Shown: positions 46,401 through 54,945, numbered from the stretch's first letter. The stretch: DNA of 64,000 nucleotides from Bacteroidales bacterium (GCA_016936975.1 JAFGWU010000097.1:1-64000); one strand, 5' to 3'. Notes: generated by a model from the sequence alone, not told the origin. Translations and numbers: made by a program.

Positions 46401-46814
46401 TTCCTCCAGGTTTTTTTTCGAAATTACGGTTTCAACCAGTGCTTCGGCATAGGTAACTATGAAGCTGGCCACCCGTTTCTCGCTCAGCCGCTTCAGGGTC
46501 TGGGTCCGGGTAATGATGTTGGCTTCATCGGTCTGTTTATACTGGATGGAACGTTTGTAGGATGAGGGAAAGAAAAGGGTGCGTTCGGAAGTGCCCTCAA
46601 ATGTGACCAGGTCGGTGTAGAAATAGGCTGCGTCCTCCTTGTCACTGAAGATCAGGAGGTGTGATCCTTTCAGAAAACTCATTACGGCATGCGCGACTGC
46701 AGATTTCGATGACCCTGCCAGACCCTTCAGGTAATATTCGTCGGCCTTCGCATCCCTGAGTGTGCGGATCATTTCATTAACCAGCGGGTGGATGTGGTAA
46801 GGGTTACGGACCAT
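43488..46814 (-). CDS. mfd: Transcription-repair coupling factor Mfd
   Basis: Removes RNA polymerase stalled at DNA damage and recruits UvrA. The N-terminal UvrB-like region is present, and the RNA-polymerase-interacting CarD-like domain is at about residues 420-500 (GDYVVHVDHGIGIFGG). The SF2 helicase core has the Walker A sequence GDVGFGKTE, the Walker B DEEQ, TATPIPRTLQ, and motif VI around QLRGRVGRS. The C-terminal TRCF domain completes 1108 aa, slightly shorter than the E. coli protein (1148). It precedes coaX by 6 nt. Confidence 0.97.
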   Translation of the reverse strand: MVRNPYHIHPLVNEMIRTLRDAKADEYYLKGLAGSSKSAVAHAVMSFLKGSHLLIFSDKEDAAYFYTDLVTFEGTSERTLFFPSSYKRSIQYKQTDEANIITRTQTLKRLSEKRVASFIVTYAEALVETVISKKNLEESTLEIRKGEKIDRAFLEEALKTYRFNPVDFVYEPGQYAVRGGIVDIFSYASNLPFRIDFFGEEVDSIRSFDLDTQRSLEPLKKINIIPNIQWEENRTEQRISFFEFIPQGTLLWTEQPEIIKELVQNLFDKTDLGDPGNASDKVLFLRDGEQIGMQMKQFRKIILDPAGKFEERRSWIFNTSSQPPFHKNFDLLTAHLKKNSEEGYTNYILSGNLRQIERLEAIFTETDPSLAYKTIPDTIHSGFIDHDLKLSVYTDHQIFERYHKFRFQNRFSRKESVSVKEILGLNNGDYVVHVDHGIGIFGGLEKIDVNGKVQEAVRLVYKDKDVLFVNIHSLHRISKYKGRDGDPPRIYKLGSGAWQNLKQKTKKRVKDIARDLITLYARRRELEGFAFSPDTYLQKELESSFIYEDTPDQLKATNDIKSGMEGAYPMDRLVCGDVGFGKTEVAIRAAFKAVTDSKQVALLVPTTILAFQHYNTFRERLENFPCTVDYLSRFRSYAEQQKIIKKLAKGEIDIIIGTHRMVGKDIVFKDLGLLIIDEEQKFGVAVKEKLKNIKLNVDTLTLTATPIPRTLQFSLMGARDLSIINTPPPNRHPIITELHIFNEDIIREAIEYEVSRGGQVFFIHNRIDTIGEIKAITDRVLPGIRSVIAHGQMEGKKLERIMLDFINGDYDVLIATSIVESGLDIPNTNTIIINNAHHFGLSDLHQLRGRVGRSNKKAFCYLFAPPVELLPADSRRKLKAIEEFSELGSGFNIAMQDLDIRGAGNLLGAEQSGFISDIGFETYNRILNEALQELRETEFKDLYMQSRPETPKPEDSFMISDCHIDTDLELLLPDAYISSTTERIHLYRRLDEINGPEELQQFREMLTDRFGPLPHQAEELLHVVELRRVAKKAAVEKIVLKKNTMITYFVSDPESPFYRSELFQRIIGNIQNNPDQFRIREEKDKLSLKIDRVNSVFEAYGILEKLLL

Positions 46815-46883
46815 ATTGAAAAAGTAAAAAGTAAAAATAAAAAAGTAAAAGACAGGTGCAGTATTATGATAACGGAAGAATGA
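46815..46883. repeat. A-rich AAAAAGT run upstream of mfd
   Basis: The plus strand at 46819-46853 is built of AAAAAGT-like units (AAAAAGTAAAAAGTAAAAAT and onward). The 69-nt gap separates mfd from the oxidoreductase gene. Similar runs are seen between genes in related genomes. On the minus strand, the direction of transcription, it is T-rich without a stem, so it is not a standard terminator. Confidence 0.45.
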
Positions 46884-47768
46884 TTATTTCAGTCCTGAAA
46901 TATGCTTTACTGCCATGTAAAGAGCCTGGGTGCCGAGCCTGCCGTGTCCAAGGGACTGCAGGGCAATGTACAGTTGCCTCACCAGGGCAAGTCCGGGAAG
47001 GCTGAGTTTCATCTGTTCAGCCTCTTCCAGTGCGATACCGAGATCTTTGACCAGGTGATCCACCATGAAGCCCGGTTCAAAATCTCCCTGAATCATTTTG
47101 GGGGCCAGTACATCCAGGGTCCAGCAACCCGCTGCACCCTTGCTGATTGATTTCAATACGGTTTCGGCATCCAGCCCGGCACGGGTTCCGTAAACAAGGG
47201 CCTCACAAACGCCGATCATGGTTCCGGCAATGGTTATCTGGTTGCACATTTTCGTGTGTTGGCCCGATCCTGCCGGCCCCTGGTATACGATATTCTTTCC
47301 GAATATTTCGAAAACAGGGGTAATCTTTTCAACAATTTGTTTCTCTCCTCCGGCCATGACGGACAGGGTTCCGTTTACAGCTCCCATTTCCCCTCCCGAT
47401 ACCGGTGCATCCACGGCGAAGGCCTTTAACTTTCTTGCCTCCTCAGAGATTCTGACCGACAGAGCGGGCCGGGTAGTAGTCATGTCCACCAGGATCATAC
47501 CCGGCCGGGTTCTGCTCAAAATGCCGTCTTTCCCGAAATAGACCTCTTCAACATCCCGGGGGTATCCGATGATGGTAAAAACAATCTGTGAATGTTCGGC
47601 TACCTCTGCCGGTGTATCAAACCACACGGCCCCATCTGCTATAAGGTTCTCTGCCTTTCTTCGGGTCCTGTTATGTAAATAGATCCTGTAACCGTGTCTG
47701 AGAAGGTGGCCGGCCATAGGATTGCCCATCAGCCCGGTCCCTATCCATCCGATAATCCTGTCTTTCAT
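46884..47768 (-). CDS. 3-hydroxyisobutyrate-dehydrogenase-family oxidoreductase
   Basis: 294 aa beta-hydroxyacid dehydrogenase, a family including tartronate semialdehyde reductase, 3-hydroxyisobutyrate dehydrogenase and glyoxylate/succinic semialdehyde reductases. The N-terminal Rossmann motif is GWIGTGLMGNPMAGHLL with a following HNRT, which suggests NADP preference. The substrate motif is DAPVSGGEMGA. The catalytic lysine lies in GSGQHTKMCNQ. The precise substrate cannot be told from sequence. It precedes mfd on the same strand. Confidence 0.9.
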   Translation of the reverse strand: MKDRIIGWIGTGLMGNPMAGHLLRHGYRIYLHNRTRRKAENLIADGAVWFDTPAEVAEHSQIVFTIIGYPRDVEEVYFGKDGILSRTRPGMILVDMTTTRPALSVRISEEARKLKAFAVDAPVSGGEMGAVNGTLSVMAGGEKQIVEKITPVFEIFGKNIVYQGPAGSGQHTKMCNQITIAGTMIGVCEALVYGTRAGLDAETVLKSISKGAAGCWTLDVLAPKMIQGDFEPGFMVDHLVKDLGIALEEAEQMKLSLPGLALVRQLYIALQSLGHGRLGTQALYMAVKHISGLK

Positions 47769-47919
47769 CTTTAAACCATATTTACTATCAGCATGAAGCC
47801 TGCAATTTATGAAATCGGCGCGAGCTTAACGAATCCGGATGATTTTTTACATGGATTGTGGCAGCCTTCCTATCTGCACCGCGGAAAAAGGACCTCTATT
47901 ATATTTTAGGAATCAACAA

Positions 47920-47933
47920 CTTTCAAATGAAAG
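47920..47933. promoter_or_regulatory. Palindrome in the gap before aspartate kinase
   Basis: CTTTCA-AA-TGAAAG is a perfect 6-bp inverted repeat with a 2-bp centre, 47-60 nt before the aspartate kinase ATG and in the divergent region 47769-47979. A TATATTTT (7 of 8 to TAnnTTTG) lies at 47910-47917 beside it. It could be an operator; no regulator is suggested by the sequence. Confidence 0.3.
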
Positions 47934-47979
47934 CTACAATTACTAATTTAGGCGGTTGATTCATAATCCATCCCAGCGC

Positions 47980-49245
47980 ATGATTGTATTTAAATTCGGA
48001 GGGGCGTCCGTTAAGAGTGCCGAAGCTGTCAGAAGCGTGGCCGGAATCCTCAAAAAATATGAAGAAGAAGAAATTGTGGTAGTGGTCTCAGCAATGGGAA
48101 AAACAACCAATGCTCTTGAACGGGTGGTTGAAAGCTATCAGAAAAGAGACCGGCAGAGACTTGACCATGAGGTTCAAATGTTAAGGGATTTTCACATGGA
48201 TATTCTCAATAAGCTTTTTGAAAAAGGCCGTTATCCGGTTTTTCAAGAGATCGAAGACACGCTCCGGGAGTTGTCGGAACAACTGGAAGAAGAGCCTGCC
48301 CTGAATTATGACTACGATTACGACCGGATCATCTGTTACGGGGAATTATTGTCCAGCCGTATTATCGCCGGTTTTTTGAATTCCTCGGATATTCCCGTCC
48401 GATGGATGGATATAAGAAAATCCCTGAAATCGGACAATACATATAGGGAGGCCCGGATTGACTGGGAGCTCTCCACCAGGCTGGCCCGGGAGCATTTTAT
48501 TTTTAGAGGGGAGCGCATTTTGCTGACCCAGGGTTTCCTGGCATCGACCATTAACAATCAGACCACCTCACTCGGTCGGGAGGGTTCGGATTATACGGCG
48601 GCGATACTGGCCCATATTTTAAGGGCCGATTCGGTGACAATCTGGAAGGATGTACCGGGTGTCCTGAATGCCGATCCGAAGTATTTCGATGATACCATCC
48701 TGCTGGAGAAACTGTCCTACCTGGATGCCATCGAGCTGGCTTATTTCGGGACCGGCGTGATCCATCCCAAAACCATCAAGCCTCTGCAGAACAAGAATAT
48801 TAACCTGTACGTCAAATCATTTCTTAATCCCGATGCCAGAGGCACGCTGATTGGGAACTTCTCTTATGATAAGCTGGTCCCGTCTTTCATCTTCAAGATG
48901 GACCAGGTGCTCATTCGCACTTCTCCGCGTGACTTTTCATTCATTACGGAAGATAACCTTGAGGAAATTTTCGGGATCCTGCATAAGAACGGAATGAAAA
49001 TTAACCTAATGCAGAATTCCGCCGTGAGTTTCCAGATGATTGTGAATAACGACAAACGAAAACTCCATTTGGTTGTAGATGACCTGGATGAAAAATTCAG
49101 GGTTTCCATTCAGACGGGCTTGGAGCTGATCACCATCCGCTACTTCGACCAGTCTACCATCGACCGGGTCATGATCAATAAGGAACTGATTCTTGAACAG
49201 CGTGGTGTTCAGAATATTCAACTCCTTGTTAGGGACCTGAAATAG
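47980..49245 (+). CDS. lysC: Aspartate kinase (monofunctional)
   Basis: Phosphorylates aspartate, the entry to lysine, threonine, methionine and DAP synthesis. The N-terminal motif is FKFGGASVKS, then SAMGKTTNALE, LTQGFLASTINNQTTSLGREGSDYTA-type glycine loops, and VPGVLNADPKY. The C-terminal 130 residues are two ACT-like regulatory domains. The ATG at 47980 gives 421 aa; the frame extends to a TTG at 47956, which would add eight residues before the conserved first strand. Allosteric effector unknown. Confidence 0.93.
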   Translation: MIVFKFGGASVKSAEAVRSVAGILKKYEEEEIVVVVSAMGKTTNALERVVESYQKRDRQRLDHEVQMLRDFHMDILNKLFEKGRYPVFQEIEDTLRELSEQLEEEPALNYDYDYDRIICYGELLSSRIIAGFLNSSDIPVRWMDIRKSLKSDNTYREARIDWELSTRLAREHFIFRGERILLTQGFLASTINNQTTSLGREGSDYTAAILAHILRADSVTIWKDVPGVLNADPKYFDDTILLEKLSYLDAIELAYFGTGVIHPKTIKPLQNKNINLYVKSFLNPDARGTLIGNFSYDKLVPSFIFKMDQVLIRTSPRDFSFITEDNLEEIFGILHKNGMKINLMQNSAVSFQMIVNNDKRKLHLVVDDLDEKFRVSIQTGLELITIRYFDQSTIDRVMINKELILEQRGVQNIQLLVRDLK

Positions 49246-49277
49246 TGATGCCCTGCTACGGAAGAATTTAACTGCTG

Positions 49278-49313
49278 TTTGAAGGAATCCGTGATAATCT
49301 GTGTGTAAACTTG
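49278..49313 (+). promoter_or_regulatory. Possible promoter of the polysaccharide operon
   Basis: TTTG at 49278-49281 and TAAACTTG (7 of 8 to TAnnTTTG) at 49306-49313, separated by 24 nt, a little more than the usual 19-21. The first gene's ATG is 49 nt downstream. Weak, motif-only evidence. Confidence 0.25.
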
Positions 49314-49361
49314 GCGAGAATTACATAAAAACCATTTGAAAATATTTACCTTTAAGCTGAA

Positions 49362-52007
49362 ATGGGAAAGATGAAACATATAAAAATTCTGCTTATTTTA
49401 TTCGGTTGTTTTCTTATCTCTCCCTTGTTCTCACAGGTTCCTGTTTTGAATGAGGCCACAGAAAGTTTTTCCATGCCATTCCGGGTGGTTGATGATCATC
49501 TTGCCATTTGGAATGGACGGGATTATGTGCCGGTATTCATAAAAGGCATCAATCTCGGGGTGTCTGTTCCGGGGACACAGCCCGGGGAGCTGGCAGCAAC
49601 CCGTGAGGACTACCGCCGCTGGTTCGGACTCATCAAAAATGCGGGCTATAATGCCATCAGACTTTATACGCTTCACTATCCCAGGTTTTATGAGGAGCTC
49701 AGGCTTTATAATGAATCTTTTCCCGGGAATCCGCTCTTTGTGCTTCACGGGGTATGGCTTGAGGAACAGGAAATAGCAGGGGATCTCTATACCCTGAGCA
49801 ATATATTTGATCAGGAAATCAGAGAAGTCGTGCGTGCCGTGCATGGGGATATAATCATCGATCAAAGGTTTGGAAAAGCCTTCGGCGAATACACGGCAGA
49901 TATTTCTCCCTGGGTGATGGGCTACATTATCGGAAGGGAAATTTATCCCTCAGAGGTTCAGTTGACCAATGATGCCCATTCGGGAGATACGGAATTTTCA
50001 GGGTCATTTTATGCCCTCCAGGGAGGAGGCGATCCGGCTGAGACATGGATCGTTCAGCGACTGGAAAACCTCATTGCCTATGAATATGGCCGCTACAATG
50101 TGGTGCGTCCGGCAGGAATTTCCAGTTGGCCGACCCTTGATCCCCTCCATCATCCTACAGAACAGATTCTTCCCGGCAGTTCAGAGGATATGGAAAAGAT
50201 TGATCTCGCGAATGTGATCTGGCCCGATTCATCAGCGGGATTCTTCATCGGATACCATGCTTATCCCTACTACCCGGATTTTATTACAAGCCAACCGGAA
50301 TATGCGGTGGAGTCGGATCTGCAGGGGCCAAATAATTACCTTGGTTACCTGAAAGATCTGAAAAATCATTATCGCGGAGTTCCCCTGTTCATTGCGGAAT
50401 TTGGTGTGCCGACAAGCTGGGGAAGCGGGCACCTTTCGCCAACCGGGATGCATCATGGCGGTATAACGGAGGAGCAGCAGGGAGAATTCACCATCAGAAT
50501 GCTTGCCAATATTGAAGAGGCGGGTTGTGCCGGCGGAATCCAGTTCTCCCTGATCGATGAGTGGTTCAAACAAACCTGGATCACCAATCCTTTTTCTGAT
50601 AGTCGCTACAGGCATCTGTGGCATAACATTACCGCTCCTGAACAGAATTTTGGCATCCTCTCCTTTGCTTCCCCGCCCGGAGACTATTCCACCATCGGCG
50701 CCTATCCCGGGCACAGGTTGACACGGATCAGGGCTTTTGCCGATTACGATTTTTTCCGGATCAGGACCTTCTTCAACACCACGGATTTTTTGTCGGATAC
50801 CCTATGGATTGCCCTTGATACCTACCGTAAAGAATTGGGCGAATCGCTTCTTCCGAATAAACGGTCGATCGGAACCTCTTTCGACACACTGAGAGCAGAA
50901 TTTCTCCTGATGGTCCCCCCGAATGAAGATCAGGCTACCCTGTTCGTCATTCCCCCCTATGATATTTATGGCGTGAAGAATCTGGTCAGACTCGATACGG
51001 TGGTGTCCGGCAGAAAGGATGCAGGCGAATGGAATATTGTGCGATGGAAGACAAACTATTTCTATAATGTTACCCAGTACCTCGGCAAGTTGAATGTGTC
51101 GGCATCAGAGGATCCCTATCAGTTCCTGAATGCTGTTACGAGGTTCAGCGACAGCCTTGAAATAAGAATTCCATGGACCCTGATTAATTTTTACGCGCCC
51201 ACCAGGGGAAGGGTCCTGCACTATCAGACCTATCAGGAAAATGATGAGATAAAATTTATATCCCTGGATTCACTGACAGACGGGATTGCCCTGACAATGC
51301 TGCTGGATGGGGAATTATACCAGACATCCCGGTATGTTTGGAATGAATGGGATTATGAGCGAGTCGCCAACAATCCCCCCCTGGAAAGGAAAAAGCAATC
51401 CTACCATTTTTTGAAGGAGCACCTCTGTGCATTTAATAATGTACCGGTAGGCAGGGGCGACAGTTACCTGATGCAGAGGGGTGAGGTGCTCGATTTGGAC
51501 CAGGCGTCAGGACTGCTGGCCAATGATTTTGATATCGACGGTAATGAATTGTATGCGGCCCTCTCTTTTGGAAACGGCACCAGCGAGGGCCAGCTGTATC
51601 TCCATCCGGATGGTGGTTTCCAGTATATCCCCGAGGAGAATTTTGTCGGCAGGGATTACTTCATGTATTACCTGGATGACGGAACCGATTATTCTTCCCT
51701 GATTCCTGTAAGTATTCATGTAGATCCCATTGCCGGTGATCCGGAGGATATTTCAGGTATGGAGAAATTTATTATCTTTCCCAATCCGGGAACGGGGATA
51801 TTCACGATCCGGGCGGATAATTATATGTCGGGTGTTCGTTTGAATATTCTGGATGTTTCGGGACGAATGGTCGGACAGCAATACCTTGAGGGATACACCG
51901 GAGAGATTTGCCTTGAAAATTGTACGCCCGGTATTTATTTGTTTAATTTTATCAGCGGAGATAAATCGGAAGTCCATAAAGTTGTATTAGAGTCTGGGGG
52001 GAAATAA
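49362..52007 (+). CDS. T9SS-sorted TIM-barrel glycoside hydrolase
   Basis: 881 aa multidomain surface enzyme. A signal peptide (residues 1-25, cleavage near LFSQ) is followed by a clan-A-like TIM barrel (about 45-430) starting VFIKGINLGVS and NAIRLYTLHYPRF. Likely catalytic acids are Glu193 (IIGRE, where many relatives have NE) and Glu346 (FIAEFGVPTSWG). Residues about 430-690 are beta-rich. About 695-790 resemble cadherin-like/tandem-95 repeats (LLANDFDIDGNEL, YIPEENFVGRDYFMYY). The last 80 residues form a type A T9SS sorting domain (FPNPGTGIFTI, VSGRMV, PGIYLF). It heads the GT2 operon, suggesting it trims or releases the polymer. The GH family is not identified. Confidence 0.8.
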   Translation: MGKMKHIKILLILFGCFLISPLFSQVPVLNEATESFSMPFRVVDDHLAIWNGRDYVPVFIKGINLGVSVPGTQPGELAATREDYRRWFGLIKNAGYNAIRLYTLHYPRFYEELRLYNESFPGNPLFVLHGVWLEEQEIAGDLYTLSNIFDQEIREVVRAVHGDIIIDQRFGKAFGEYTADISPWVMGYIIGREIYPSEVQLTNDAHSGDTEFSGSFYALQGGGDPAETWIVQRLENLIAYEYGRYNVVRPAGISSWPTLDPLHHPTEQILPGSSEDMEKIDLANVIWPDSSAGFFIGYHAYPYYPDFITSQPEYAVESDLQGPNNYLGYLKDLKNHYRGVPLFIAEFGVPTSWGSGHLSPTGMHHGGITEEQQGEFTIRMLANIEEAGCAGGIQFSLIDEWFKQTWITNPFSDSRYRHLWHNITAPEQNFGILSFASPPGDYSTIGAYPGHRLTRIRAFADYDFFRIRTFFNTTDFLSDTLWIALDTYRKELGESLLPNKRSIGTSFDTLRAEFLLMVPPNEDQATLFVIPPYDIYGVKNLVRLDTVVSGRKDAGEWNIVRWKTNYFYNVTQYLGKLNVSASEDPYQFLNAVTRFSDSLEIRIPWTLINFYAPTRGRVLHYQTYQENDEIKFISLDSLTDGIALTMLLDGELYQTSRYVWNEWDYERVANNPPLERKKQSYHFLKEHLCAFNNVPVGRGDSYLMQRGEVLDLDQASGLLANDFDIDGNELYAALSFGNGTSEGQLYLHPDGGFQYIPEENFVGRDYFMYYLDDGTDYSSLIPVSIHVDPIAGDPEDISGMEKFIIFPNPGTGIFTIRADNYMSGVRLNILDVSGRMVGQQYLEGYTGEICLENCTPGIYLFNFISGDKSEVHKVVLESGGK

Positions 52008-52025
52008 AACTAAACCCGGAACACC

Positions 52026-52382
52026 ATGAGAGTGCTTGTATGCGAAGATAATATGCTAATGCTGAAAACCATTGAGTTCACGCTCAGGAAGCATGGCTAT
52101 GATGTTTTTAATGCAGTGGACGGTGAACAAGGGATCCGGATTCTCGACAGCGAAAAGATAGATATCCTCATCACGGATATAAATATGCCCTATAATAGCG
52201 GGCTGGAGCTAATACAACATGTCAAAACAAACTTCGACCACGATATCCCGGTTATTATTGTATCCGGTATTAATCTTGAAGAGATCAAACAGCAGGCAAA
52301 AAAACTGGGGGCTGTGAATTATGTGACAAAGCCCTTCGATCCGGAGGTCCTGGTTGAAATGATTAAAAAAATTTCTAATTGA
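52026..52382 (+). CDS. Stand-alone response-regulator receiver domain
   Basis: 118 aa CheY-like protein with no output domain. The acidic pocket is Glu7-Asp8, the phospho-acceptor is Asp51 (LITDINMP), the switch residue is Ser80 (VSGIN) and the conserved lysine is Lys102 (TKPFDP). All residues needed for phosphorylation are present. No histidine kinase is in the window. Its place inside the operon suggests that it controls synthase activity by protein contact, perhaps with the HEAT-like domain two genes on. That link is inference. Confidence 0.92.
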   Translation: MRVLVCEDNMLMLKTIEFTLRKHGYDVFNAVDGEQGIRILDSEKIDILITDINMPYNSGLELIQHVKTNFDHDIPVIIVSGINLEEIKQQAKKLGAVNYVTKPFDPEVLVEMIKKISN

Positions 52383-52389
52383 TTAATCT

Positions 52390-53652
52390 GTGAAGTCTAT
52401 TCTGAAAGTTATAACATCTCTGGTGATATTGATGTTTCTGCATGCAGAGGGTTTTTCCCAGGCCCCCCCCGTGGAATATGCCAATCCGGAAGAGGGATTT
52501 GACCTGATACGGGTTGCCGCATCAGAAGGGGATTATGCCCGGGCAAAAAGGATCGGAAACCAGATCCTGGAGTCGAATCCTGAATATCACGACGTATCCA
52601 TTTATCTGGCACGCGTTTACGGGTGGGACTCCCGGTTCGATTCTGCCTATGCCATTCTGGAACATGTAATGGCCGTCAATCCGGAACTGCCGGAAGCTTA
52701 TTCCGCATACGTTGATTTATGCTACTGGCAGAACGACTGGAACAGGCTCAAATCAATTGCAGGAGAAGCCATCTCCCATACCGATTCGGATGATGTGAGG
52801 TCTAAATATGCCCTTGCCTTATACCATACTGGAGAAATTCAGGAAGCTGTTGCTCAGGCTGATTCAGTACTGGCCGATGATCCCGGACAGACCCTGGCCG
52901 GGGAGGTGAAACGGTTGTCAGTTCTCAAATCTGAACTTAAGGAACTGTTTGTTCATTACTCCTTTGATTATTTTGAGGCTCCCTACAACAGAAGGTGGCA
53001 TATGGTTACTGCAGGATGCGTCTGTCCGTTCTCTTCCGGTAAGCTGATTCCTTACATCAACGCCGGGACCAACGCCGGGAAGGGCTCTTTTATCGAAACA
53101 AGCGACATACAGATGAACCTGGAAGCCTATCTTATCCTTACAAAGCGGAATTATATGCTGGCAGGTTACGGAATCTCCCCGGGCAATTATTTTCCGGCGC
53201 ACAGGGCCATACTCGACATCTGGCAGATATTGCCGGCCGGCTTTTCTCTTTCTGCAGGGGTAAGATATTTTTATTGGGATTCTCACTTCGTATTCTGGGC
53301 CCTTGGCGTGGAAAAATATCTCGGCACCTACTGGCTCGCCCTAAAAAACTACCTTTTTAATAAGGATTATGGGTTTTCCAGCTCCCATTATTTTACGATC
53401 AGGAGATATTTTAACAGCAGTTTCGACTATCTGTCACTGACACTCGGATACGGTACGGCCCCTGACGAACCCGTTGTGGTTATCTCCGATCTGGAGCGGT
53501 TAAATGCTGCATCTATAAGGATTGACCTATCAAAACAGGTTCGTTCATCAATTAGATTAAACATTTCATCCGGCTACTCGTATGAGGAATACGAGAACCA
53601 GAATTACAGGAACAGATTCAATTTCCGGATCGGATCCTATATCAGATTTTGA
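52390..53652 (+). CDS. TPR plus YaiO-type outer-membrane barrel
   Basis: 420 aa. Signal peptide (cleavage near GFSQ), then TPR-like helix pairs at about residues 35-180 (EGDYARAKRIGNQILESNPEY; FDSAYAILEHVMAVNPELPEAYSAY), then a beta-barrel of about 230 residues ending in an aromatic/charged last strand (NFRIGSYIRF). This matches the YaiO family, and the design resembles PgaA, whose periplasmic TPR guides PNAG into an outer-membrane pore. It starts with GTG, 7 nt after the receiver gene. It is the probable export channel of the operon. Confidence 0.82.
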   Translation: MKSILKVITSLVILMFLHAEGFSQAPPVEYANPEEGFDLIRVAASEGDYARAKRIGNQILESNPEYHDVSIYLARVYGWDSRFDSAYAILEHVMAVNPELPEAYSAYVDLCYWQNDWNRLKSIAGEAISHTDSDDVRSKYALALYHTGEIQEAVAQADSVLADDPGQTLAGEVKRLSVLKSELKELFVHYSFDYFEAPYNRRWHMVTAGCVCPFSSGKLIPYINAGTNAGKGSFIETSDIQMNLEAYLILTKRNYMLAGYGISPGNYFPAHRAILDIWQILPAGFSLSAGVRYFYWDSHFVFWALGVEKYLGTYWLALKNYLFNKDYGFSSSHYFTIRRYFNSSFDYLSLTLGYGTAPDEPVVVISDLERLNAASIRIDLSKQVRSSIRLNISSGYSYEEYENQNYRNRFNFRIGSYIRF

Positions 53653-53655
53653 TCA

Positions 53656-54945
53656 TTGAACCGAACTTTGATATATATTATTTTTTTCATTTCAGCCGGT
53701 ACACTTACAAATACGAACCTGCATGCTGACCCTTTGCCGGATACAATTTCAGAGAAGGTTGTGATTCTGGAAATCCCGGATATCCGTCACGACAGCATTC
53801 CGGAAAATGAAATTGAGGAGGATAGCTGGGAATCGGCCATCAAACGATATACATCATATGTCTTTGAACATTTCAAGAAATCCCCCCTGCTGATTACCAT
53901 CCTTTACATTGTTATCATCTATTCCATCCTCACCCTGATTGTCCTGCTGATCTTTATCCTCATACATCGTTCAAAAATCGAACGGGAAGATAAAATGAAG
54001 GAAAAGCTGAGTGAGAATTATCAGCAACTGCTGATGGATTACCTGTTTGATCCGGATCGGATGGAACCGGTTACCAGCGAGCTGGTTTCAATTGCATCCA
54101 ACAAATTCAAGCGGCAGATACTGATTAACCAGATGATTGACCTCAGTGTGAACCTGAAGGGTGAGATAAAAAGCAAAATCAAGGAACTATACCTTAATCT
54201 CGGTTTGAAAAAGGACTCCATGGAAAAGGCAAAATCCCGGAAATGGCATGAGAATATCAAAGGATTCCGCGAACTGGCCTTCATGAATATCCGGGATGCC
54301 AATAAGAAAATTGTCGAGAGCCTGGATTCGCGAAACGAAATTTTGAGAATGGAAGCCCAGATCGCCCTTGTGAGGCTGTCGGATGATAATCCCTACCAGT
54401 TCCTGGACCTGATGAAGAAGCCGTTCTCACTCTGGGAGCAGATCACCCTCCACGAGCTGGTGGTGCAGCATAATCTGATTGTTCCGGATTTCAGCCGGCT
54501 TTTTGATTCCGGAAACACCAGCATTGTCATGTTTGCGCTTCAGATGACGGCCTGGTTCAAGCAGAGGGAGTCGGAGGAAAAGATCTTTAAACTCCTCGGG
54601 CATGAGGATGAAGCGGTGCGCAACACTGCCATCAGGGTGTGCGGAACACTGGGACTGAAGAACAGTCTTTCTCATTTACAGCATATTTATGACGGGGAAA
54701 CCTACAAGAACCGGCTGGAAATTTTGAGAACATTTGCAAAAGTGCCCGATGAAACCTACCTTGATTTCCTGAAATCGGTACTGGACAGGGAGGAGGACGT
54801 TCAACTGCAGATCAATGCCACGAAAGCGATGGAAAACACCGATGAGCCGGGTATTTCGATGCTTATAAAACTGATGAAATCCAAATCGGAATATAAAAAT
54901 TACCAGATCATTATCAGACATGTTCTGGATGGGAGGATCTATTAA
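53656..54945 (+). CDS. Single-pass membrane protein with HEAT-repeat-like cytoplasmic domain
   Basis: 429 aa. An N-terminal signal-like segment (about residues 4-20) and a short periplasmic part (25-77, acidic) are followed by a strong membrane helix (78-103). A cytoplasmic region of about 325 residues is made of helical repeats: RNEILRMEAQIALVRL, NTSIVMFALQMTAWF, DEAVRNTAIRVCGTLG, VQLQINATKAMENT. The pattern is that of HEAT/PBS-lyase-like repeats. The start is TTG, the only initiation codon that keeps the N-terminal segment. It lies between the channel and the synthase (gaps 3 and 0 nt). It may be a scaffold or regulator of the synthase. No described family is recognised. Confidence 0.78.
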   Translation: MNRTLIYIIFFISAGTLTNTNLHADPLPDTISEKVVILEIPDIRHDSIPENEIEEDSWESAIKRYTSYVFEHFKKSPLLITILYIVIIYSILTLIVLLIFILIHRSKIEREDKMKEKLSENYQQLLMDYLFDPDRMEPVTSELVSIASNKFKRQILINQMIDLSVNLKGEIKSKIKELYLNLGLKKDSMEKAKSRKWHENIKGFRELAFMNIRDANKKIVESLDSRNEILRMEAQIALVRLSDDNPYQFLDLMKKPFSLWEQITLHELVVQHNLIVPDFSRLFDSGNTSIVMFALQMTAWFKQRESEEKIFKLLGHEDEAVRNTAIRVCGTLGLKNSLSHLQHIYDGETYKNRLEILRTFAKVPDETYLDFLKSVLDREEDVQLQINATKAMENTDEPGISMLIKLMKSKSEYKNYQIIIRHVLDGRIY

